This document shows positions 58,404 to 64,000 of a DNA stretch of 64,000 bases, in pieces. This DNA is from Saccharopolyspora kobensis (lineage in GTDB: Bacteria; Actinomycetota; Actinomycetes; Mycobacteriales; Pseudonocardiaceae), in assembly GCF_900108315.1 (NCBI RefSeq), contig NZ_FNVB01000002.1, forward strand, positions 1,388,562 to 1,452,561. The letters are read 5' to 3'. The position numbers and the translations under genes were made by a program. A model generated the notes under the pieces. It was given only the letters and a program-made list of their open reading frames with translations. It was not told where the DNA came from and did no database searches. How positions within the stretch are numbered: the first letter of the stretch is position 1; each line of letters begins with the position of its first letter.

Positions 58404-59129
58404 ATGCGATTCACCTCCGAGCAGCGCCTCGACGACGGCGTCCTCGAACGCGAATTCACCCTCGGCGAGATCCCCGGAATCCTCTGGACGCCCGCATCCG
58501 CACCGGCGCCGCTGATCCTCCTCGGCCACCCCGGCGGACTGCCCCGGATGTACCCCCGACTCGCGGCCCGGGCCCGCCGCTGCGCGGCGGAAGGCTTCGC
58601 CACGGCCACCATCGAACTGCCCGGAAGCGGTGACCGGCGCCGCTCCACCACCGCAGAGCAGGCCCGCAGCGACCTGCGCCGAGCGCTGCGAGCCGGCGAA
58701 CCGGTCGACGAGGAGATCGTGGACCGGCTCATCCTCCCGCTGGTCGACGAGGCGGCCCCGGAATGGCAGGCCGCCCTCGACGCCCTCCTCCCGCTTCCCG
58801 AAATCGGCGGCCCCGTCGGATATTCGGGAGGAGTGATCTCCATCGGTATCCGGCTGGCGGTGGTCGAACCGCGCATCACGGCCGCCGTGCTGTTCGCCGG
58901 GAGCGTCGTGCCCCGCACCGCGTTCCAGGAAGCCCGCCAGATCACCATCCCGCTGCACGTCCTGCTGCAGTGGGACGACGAGGGCAACGACCGGCAGTCG
59001 GCCCTGGACCTCTTCCACGCCCTCGGCTCCGCGGAGAAGACGCTGCACGCCAACATGGGCGGGCACACCGGTGTCCCGCAGTTCGCCGAGGACGCCGCGA
59101 CCCAGTTCTTCACCCGGCATCTCAAGTGA
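58404..59129 (+). CDS. Dienelactone hydrolase-like alpha/beta hydrolase
   Basis: 241 residues from ATG 58404 with AAAGG 8 bases upstream. LILLGHPGGLPRMYPRLAAR gives the oxyanion strand, GYSGGVISIGIRLAVVEPRI the nucleophile elbow (Ser in GYSGG), and MGGHTGVPQF the catalytic His. It is a small cytosolic esterase of unknown substrate. It may be controlled by the leader ORF at 58309. Confidence 0.82.
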   Translation: MRFTSEQRLDDGVLEREFTLGEIPGILWTPASAPAPLILLGHPGGLPRMYPRLAARARRCAAEGFATATIELPGSGDRRRSTTAEQARSDLRRALRAGEPVDEEIVDRLILPLVDEAAPEWQAALDALLPLPEIGGPVGYSGGVISIGIRLAVVEPRITAAVLFAGSVVPRTAFQEARQITIPLHVLLQWDDEGNDRQSALDLFHALGSAEKTLHANMGGHTGVPQFAEDAATQFFTRHLK

Positions 59130-59198
59130 GGACAGGATCCCCATTTGAGAGTTCTACCGACGATTATCGGCTTTGCTCGGAAAAAGTCTCAAAAAGCA

Positions 59199-59218
59199 CT
59201 TCAACGATAAAGTTGAAG
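59199..59218. promoter_or_regulatory. Inverted repeat over the DUF6194 promoter
   Basis: CTTCAACgataaaGTTGAAG is a perfect 7-bp inverted repeat enclosing TAAAGT (59208-59213), which lies 7 bases before ATG 59221 as a leaderless-type -10 box. A repressor bound here would shut the gene off. Confidence 0.5.
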
Positions 59219-59220
59219 GC

Positions 59221-59697
59221 ATGAGCACTGGGCCGACCGAAGCCGACATCATCCAGCACACCAGCAGCCTGCCCGGCGTCGTAGCGGAAACGGCCGACGA
59301 AGCCAGCGGCGCCCCCGAACTCGCCTGGGGCGACACCTTCTTCCACTACGACCCGGACGGCCGCGACCCCGCCGACCGACCCTTCCCCTTCGCCACCATC
59401 GTCACCAAGGACTACGGCACCTTCGACGCCGAATCCCACCTCGACCGCCCCGGCGTCTACCGCCTCAACATCAACGTCGGCCGCACCGAGTTCGAGCGGC
59501 TCACCGGCCACAGCCCTGCCGCGCACCCCGCCCACCACCACGAGTTCGACTACACCGCACTCGACGAAGTCCTCCCCCACCCCGTCTACGCGACCCAGTC
59601 CTGGATCTCGATCCTCAACCCCGGGCAGCGCACCGCAGGCCAAGCCCTGGAGCTGATCACCCGAGCCCACGCCCGCGCCGCCCGCCGCCACCGCTGA
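59221..59697 (+). CDS. DUF6194 family protein
   Basis: 158 residues: ADIIQHTSSLPGVVAETADE, LAWGDTFFHYDPDGRDPADR, PFPFATIVTKDYGTFDAESH and VYRLNINVGRTEFERLTG match the actinobacterial DUF6194 family, of unknown function. ATG 59221 lies 7 bases after TAAAGT, with an inverted repeat across the promoter; no clear operon partner. Confidence 0.8.
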   Translation: MSTGPTEADIIQHTSSLPGVVAETADEASGAPELAWGDTFFHYDPDGRDPADRPFPFATIVTKDYGTFDAESHLDRPGVYRLNINVGRTEFERLTGHSPAAHPAHHHEFDYTALDEVLPHPVYATQSWISILNPGQRTAGQALELITRAHARAARRHR

Positions 59698-59742
59698 CAC
59701 GGGCTGCGGCCGGCCACCACGGCCGGCCGCAGCCCCACCCGG

Positions 59743-60759
59743 TCACACCTCCCGCGCCAGCAACTCCCGAAGCGCCCCATCGATGAACGCGGTGTCCACC
59801 GGATTCATCCCGGCACCCGCGAAATGCCCCCACGCGCCGGGGATCACCCGCAACTCCGCCCCGGGTATCCGCGCGACCTCCCACTCGTTGTCCTCCGGCG
59901 GGAAGTACAGATCCTGCTGAGCGGGCACGATCACCGACGCCGCCCGGATCCCCGCCAGCGCCGACTCGATCCCCGACCACCCCGGAGTCGCCCCGAGATC
60001 GGCGTTCTGCCAGGTCCACAACATCGCCAGCAGGTTGTTCGCATCCCGCTTGAGGAACAACGCCTCCCAGAACCCCACCAGGAAGTCCTCCAGGCTCCCG
60101 TAGTCCAGCGGCGCCGACTCGTAAGCCCGCTGCCGGTAGAACTCCTGGCTGAAGCCCCACCCCGCGTACACCCGGGCCATCGCCCGCAACCCCGTCGTGG
60201 GCTGCGACTCGTACCAGCCGTTGCGCCACTGCGCATCAGCGGTCAGCGCCGCCTTCACGCCCTCCAGGAACACGATGTTGTGCACGCTGGTCTTCGCCGC
60301 ACCGCAGAACGGCAGGATGCGCCGGACCACCTCCGGATAGCTCAACGCCCACTGGTAGGTCTGCCCCGCCCCCATCGACCACCCGGTCACCAGCTCCAGC
60401 CGCTCGATCCCGAACCGCTCGGTGATCAACCGGTGCTGCAACCGGACGTTGTCGTACATCGTCACGTGCGGGAACCGGGCCCGGTCGTGCGGCGCGGGCG
60501 TGTTGCTCGGCGACGACGAAAGCCCGTTGCCCAGCATGTTCGGCACGATGATGAAGTACCGCGAGGGATCCAGCGCCATGCCCTCGCCGATCAGCCACTC
60601 GTTGTCGTAGTGCTGCCCCGAGTACCAGGTCGGGTACACGATCGCATTGGACCTGTCCGCGTTGAGCTCGCCGTAGGTCTGGTACGCCAGCTTGGCCGCC
60701 CGCAGCGTGGCACCGCCCTGCAACCGGACATCCCCGAGTTCGAACACTTCGTAGTCCAT
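59743..60759 (-). CDS. MetX-like alpha/beta hydrolase (homoserine acetyltransferase family)
   Basis: 338 residues from ATG 60759 with GGAGGG five bases upstream. FELGDVRLQGGATLRAAKLA, YQTYGELNADRSNAIVYPTW, the nucleophile S128 in VTGWSMGAGQTYQWAL, and PGAWGHFAGAGMNPVDTAFI follow the homoserine O-acetyltransferase fold, but true MetX motifs are only partly kept. Many such proteins are hydrolases of unknown function. It lies downstream of the molybdoenzyme genes on the same strand, 115 bases apart, and may belong to that catabolic set. Confidence 0.78.
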   Translation of the reverse strand: MDYEVFELGDVRLQGGATLRAAKLAYQTYGELNADRSNAIVYPTWYSGQHYDNEWLIGEGMALDPSRYFIIVPNMLGNGLSSSPSNTPAPHDRARFPHVTMYDNVRLQHRLITERFGIERLELVTGWSMGAGQTYQWALSYPEVVRRILPFCGAAKTSVHNIVFLEGVKAALTADAQWRNGWYESQPTTGLRAMARVYAGWGFSQEFYRQRAYESAPLDYGSLEDFLVGFWEALFLKRDANNLLAMLWTWQNADLGATPGWSGIESALAGIRAASVIVPAQQDLYFPPEDNEWEVARIPGAELRVIPGAWGHFAGAGMNPVDTAFIDGALRELLAREV

Positions 60760-60874
60760 GGCAACCCTCCGACCCGCGCGGTTCTTCGACGACGAGCCGC
60801 CGCCGTCCGCCAAGTCTGGGCCGGACCGGACGCGGGTACCACCGCCGGACGGCAGCGGCGGTACCCGCCGGACC

Positions 60875-63037
60875 TCACTGCACCAGCAGGTCCTCGATCG
60901 TGATCGGGATGTGGCGCACCCGCACACCCGTGGCGTTGTAGACCGCGTTGGCCACCGCCGCCGCCACGCCGACCGTGCCGATCTCGCCCAGCCCCTTCGA
61001 CCCGACCGCGTTGTGCAACGTGTCCGGATACCGCACGAACTCCACATCCGCCTCCGGGATGTCGGCGTTCACCGGCACCAGGTACCCGGCCAGATCACCG
61101 TTGGCAGGCCGCCCGCTGCCCTCGAATTCCAGCGCCTCGTGCAACGCCGCCGACACACCCCAGATCATCCCGCCCAAGGCCTGGCTGCGCGCCGCCTTCT
61201 CGTTGATGATCCGGCCGCAGTCGAACACCCCGAGCATCCGCGACAACCGCGTCTCGCGCGTCCACTTGTGCACGCGCACCTCGCAGAACTGCGCCCCGAA
61301 CGAGCTGAACGAGTGCTTCGTCAGCTCCTCGCCCGGCGCCGACGAACCGGTCGCCGAAACCGACTCGCGGCCAACCGCCCGCAGCACCTCGCCGAAGCTC
61401 ATCGACCGGCCGTCCTCGGCCAGCACCCGGCCGTCCTCGTAGGACAGCTCCGCCCCCGCCAACGGCCCACCCGGAGCCGACGCCAAGGCCAGCAGCGCAT
61501 CGATCACCTCGACCGCCGCGACCATCACCGCCGACCCCGCGCTCGCCGTCGCCGTCGAACCACCCGACATACCGCCCGACGGGAACGCCGAATCACCCAA
61601 CCGCGGCGTGATCCGCTCCACCGGAACAGCCAGCGATTCCGCGCCCACCAGCGCGAGCACCGTCAGCAGCCCGGTGCCCGGATCCGCACCGCTGGTCGAG
61701 ATCACCACCGTCTCGTCCTCGCGCAAGGTGATCTCGACGGTCGCCGGGAACCGCAACGCCGGGAACATCGCCGTGGCCACTCCCATGCCCACCAGCCAAT
61801 CCCCGTCCTCACGACCGCCCGGCGAGCGCTGCGCCCACCCGAACCGCTGCGCACCGACCTGGAAGCACTCGTCGAGGTGCTTGCTCGACCACTGCAGGTC
61901 CTTGCCCGGCGGCGCGATCGAACTGTTCCGGCGGCGCAGCTCGATCGGATCCATGCCCAGCGCCACCGCCAGCTCGTCGATCGCGCTCTCCAGCGCGAAC
62001 GACCCCGGCGCCTCGCCCGGCGCCCGCATGAACGTCGTCGGCGGAACGTTCAACGGCACGATCCGCTGGCTCAGCGCCAAGTTCTGCGTCGCGTACCACT
62101 CCCGCGACGTGCCGTGCGAAGTCGGCTCCACGAACGAGCGGTCCGCCGCCGTGGCGCACCACGAATCGTGCCGCACCGCGATCAACGTGCCGTCCTCGGC
62201 AGCCCCGAGAGCGATCTTCTGCACCGTGGCCGCACGACCCGCCGTCGCGGTGAACACCTGCTCCCGCGTCAGCGCCGCCTTGACCGGCCGCCCCAGCACC
62301 CTGGCCGCCGCCGCGGCGAGGAAAGCCGGCGCCGAAGTGCGCGCCTTGCCGCCGAAAGCACCACCCACGAACGGGTTGAGCGCGCGCACCGACGCGCCAT
62401 CGACCCCCAGCGCACTGGCCAGCTCCGCCGCCTGCAGGTCCGACCCCTGATTCCCGCTGTACACGGTCAGCGCGCCCGACTCCCACACCGCGACCGCCGA
62501 GTGCGGCTCCATCGCGGCGTGGTTCTGCGTCGCGGTGCGGTAGGTCTGCTCCACCACCACGCTGCTCGCCGCCAGCGCCTCCTCGATGGACTCCACGCCC
62601 TCGGCCAGCACCGCGAGGTCCTCGGTGCCCGGCGCCTCCTCGGCCGTGGCCAGCCCGTCCTCCAGCGACGTCAGCGCAGGCCGCGCGCGGTAGCCGACCT
62701 CCACCAGCATCGCCGCATCCCGCGCCTGCTCGAAGGTCTCGGCCACCACGAACCCGATCGGCTGGCCGTAGTAGGCCACCTCCCGGTCCTGCAGCGGAAC
62801 CCAGGTCTCGCCGAACAGCGCGGACCGCGCCGTGCTCAACTCCAGCCGGTCGAACGGCGTGTACACCCCGAGAACGCCCGGCGCGCCCTTGGCCGCCGTG
62901 ACGTCCATGGTCTCGATCTCGCCGTGCGCGATGGTGCTCAGCACGAGGTACCCGTAGGCCATGCCCGGGAAGTTGTGATCGGCCCCGTACTTGGCCTGCC
63001 CGGTGACTTTCAGCGGGCCATCAAGCCGACTGGTCAC
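60875..63037 (-). CDS. Xanthine dehydrogenase family, molybdopterin-binding subunit
   Basis: 720 residues. RLDGPLKVTGQAKYGADHNF opens the first Mo-cofactor domain; NPFVGGAFGGKARTSAPAFL, TTFMRAPGEAPGSFALESAI and GSKGLGEIGTVGVAAAVANA are the cofactor-binding motifs, with the catalytic Glu in the last. The active-site loop differs enough that substrate cannot be read; the family oxidises purines, aldehydes or nicotinate-like rings. ATG 63037 overlaps the stop of the FAD subunit gene by 4 bases. The 2Fe-2S subunit is not in the window. Confidence 0.9.
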   Translation of the reverse strand: MTSRLDGPLKVTGQAKYGADHNFPGMAYGYLVLSTIAHGEIETMDVTAAKGAPGVLGVYTPFDRLELSTARSALFGETWVPLQDREVAYYGQPIGFVVAETFEQARDAAMLVEVGYRARPALTSLEDGLATAEEAPGTEDLAVLAEGVESIEEALAASSVVVEQTYRTATQNHAAMEPHSAVAVWESGALTVYSGNQGSDLQAAELASALGVDGASVRALNPFVGGAFGGKARTSAPAFLAAAAARVLGRPVKAALTREQVFTATAGRAATVQKIALGAAEDGTLIAVRHDSWCATAADRSFVEPTSHGTSREWYATQNLALSQRIVPLNVPPTTFMRAPGEAPGSFALESAIDELAVALGMDPIELRRRNSSIAPPGKDLQWSSKHLDECFQVGAQRFGWAQRSPGGREDGDWLVGMGVATAMFPALRFPATVEITLREDETVVISTSGADPGTGLLTVLALVGAESLAVPVERITPRLGDSAFPSGGMSGGSTATASAGSAVMVAAVEVIDALLALASAPGGPLAGAELSYEDGRVLAEDGRSMSFGEVLRAVGRESVSATGSSAPGEELTKHSFSSFGAQFCEVRVHKWTRETRLSRMLGVFDCGRIINEKAARSQALGGMIWGVSAALHEALEFEGSGRPANGDLAGYLVPVNADIPEADVEFVRYPDTLHNAVGSKGLGEIGTVGVAAAVANAVYNATGVRVRHIPITIEDLLVQ

Positions 63038-63996
63038 AGCCTGCTCCCTTCGGTCAGTTCGAGCAGAGCGCGGACGACGGTCCGCTCCAGCAGCGGCACC
63101 TTGAAACCGTTGCCGGACAGCGGCCGAGCGCCCTCAGCGGCCACCGACGCCGCGTCCACGAAGGACTCCTCGGCCACCGGCTTGCCGCGCAGCGCGTCCT
63201 CCACCGCGGGCAACCGCCACGGCACCGACGCCACACCGCCCACCGCGATCCGCGCATCGACGACGCGCGAATCCCGCACGTCCAGCGCCACCGCGGCCGA
63301 GCACAGCGCGAACTCGTAGGACTGCCGGTCCCGCACCTTGACGTAGGTCGACCGCGACGCCCAGTCCAGCCTCGGCACCACGACCTCGCTGATCAGCTCG
63401 CCAGGCCGCAACACCGTCTCCACCTCCGGGGTGTCCCCCGGCTGCCGGTAGAAGTCGGCCAGCCGCACCGCGCGGCTCCCGTCGGCGCTGACCAGCCGCA
63501 CCTCCGCATCGAGCGCGACCAGCGCCACCGCCAGATCGCTGGCGTGCGTCGCCACGCACGAATCGCTGGTGCCCAGCACGGCGTGCATCCGGTTCGCCCC
63601 CGACACCGCCGGACACCCGCTCCCGGGCTCCCGGCGATTGCACGGCATCGCGACGTCGCGGAAGTACGAGCACCGCGTGCGCTGCATCAGGTTCCCGCCG
63701 ATGCTGGCCATGTTGCGCAACTGCTGGGACGCGCTCAGCAGCAGCGCCCGGGAGATCACCGGCGGCACGTCCGGGTGCGCCGCGACGTCGCTCATCCGCT
63801 CCAGCGCACCGATCCGCAGCCCATCCGCGGTGTCGATGCCGCGCAGCGGCAGCTGGTTGATGTCCACGACCTGCTGCGGGGTCAGGACGTTGAGCTTCAT
63901 CAGGTCGACGAGCGTGGTCCCGCCCGCCAGGAACGCACCCGGTTCGGCCAGCGCGGCCTCGACGGTCGCGGGAGCAGTCAGATCAAAGGGACGCAT
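63034..63996 (-). CDS. Xanthine dehydrogenase family, FAD-binding subunit
   Basis: 320 residues. FLAGGTTLVDLMKLNVLTPQ and NMASIGGNLMQRTRCSYFRD are the FAD-binding motifs, followed by ASDLAVALVALDAEVRLVSA and the CO-dehydrogenase flavoprotein C-terminal domain. MQRTRCSYFRDVAMPCNRRE has several cysteines, as in the 4-hydroxybenzoyl-CoA reductase/YagS group. It passes electrons from the molybdenum subunit via FAD. ATG 63996 is 5 bases from the right edge, so an upstream subunit gene probably lies just outside. Confidence 0.9.
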   Translation of the reverse strand: MRPFDLTAPATVEAALAEPGAFLAGGTTLVDLMKLNVLTPQQVVDINQLPLRGIDTADGLRIGALERMSDVAAHPDVPPVISRALLLSASQQLRNMASIGGNLMQRTRCSYFRDVAMPCNRREPGSGCPAVSGANRMHAVLGTSDSCVATHASDLAVALVALDAEVRLVSADGSRAVRLADFYRQPGDTPEVETVLRPGELISEVVVPRLDWASRSTYVKVRDRQSYEFALCSAAVALDVRDSRVVDARIAVGGVASVPWRLPAVEDALRGKPVAEESFVDAASVAAEGARPLSGNGFKVPLLERTVVRALLELTEGSRL

Positions 63997-64000
63997 CGGA

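Noticed and set aside
1-63996. CRISPR arrays, tRNA or rRNA genes, insertion sequences
   Set aside because: No regularly spaced repeats, no cloverleaf-like or rRNA sequence and no transposase-like protein were seen on reading through.

Overview
The window is dense, high-GC actinobacterial DNA. Genes are short-spaced on both strands, many starts are GTG or TTG, and many genes carry a TANNNT box 6-8 bases before the start codon (the leaderless arrangement common in actinomycetes). Gene content (CGNR and MmyB-type regulators, DUF5703, DUF6204, DUF6194, methionine salvage operon, UppP beside a histidine phosphatase) fits a Pseudonocardiales-like organism such as Saccharopolyspora; the genus is a guess. 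There are no rRNA or tRNA genes, CRISPR arrays or recognisable insertion sequences.

Layout. 1-9 kb: small regulator/enzyme units, namely an epoxide hydrolase fragment, a CGNR regulator with twin operators, SDR, a GT9-like glycosyltransferase, a frameshifted GNAT acetyltransferase, an AAA ATPase, a divergent LysR/EamA pair, and TetR units. 9-13 kb: secreted lipase, carboxylesterase + metallo-beta-lactamase-fold hydrolase operon, RidA. 13.5-17.8 kb: a compact specialised-metabolite locus, a tRNA-dependent cyclodipeptide synthase followed by two cytochrome P450s and an MmyB-type regulator. A 20-base motif before that regulator recurs before the hydrolase operon. 17.8-26 kb: accessory-looking stretch with a lone tyrosine recombinase, a phosphotransferase, a second MmyB-type regulator with an aldo-keto reductase remnant, NmrA-like protein, a CGNR/Bcr-CflA efflux pair, and a zinc-ribbon coiled-coil protein in AT-rich flanks with twin operators. 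26-33 kb: Mug DNA glycosylase, small HTH protein, an SDR whose ribosome-binding site lies in a strong hairpin, an ABC ATPase, and the mtnA-mtnC-mtnB-mtnD methionine-salvage operon. 33-38 kb: a 1598-residue DUF4132-type protein.

38-50 kb: detoxification and resistance-type genes, each beside its own regulator: quinone oxidoreductase/AraC, GntR-TetR hybrid regulator/DUF2306 membrane protein, a macrolide-type glycosyltransferase, a methionine-aminopeptidase-like protein that has lost metal ligands, an alpha/beta hydrolase with a TetR regulator sharing one 18-bp operator, and a Rox-like FAD monooxygenase with a divergent TetR. 50-56 kb: more housekeeping-like, with histidine phosphatase, UppP, aldo-keto reductase, a YncE-like lipoprotein, DUF5703 and lipoate-protein ligase. 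56-64 kb: D-aminoacylase, a 48-residue acidic protein, dienelactone-hydrolase-like protein, DUF6194, a MetX-like hydrolase and two subunits of a xanthine dehydrogenase-type molybdoenzyme that runs off the right edge.

The strongest candidate for an undescribed system is the cyclodipeptide synthase/double-P450 locus. Several regulatory circuits can also be read directly from repeated operators: 12564 with 16853, 45898 with 46551, 41131 with 41184, and 24326 with 24359.
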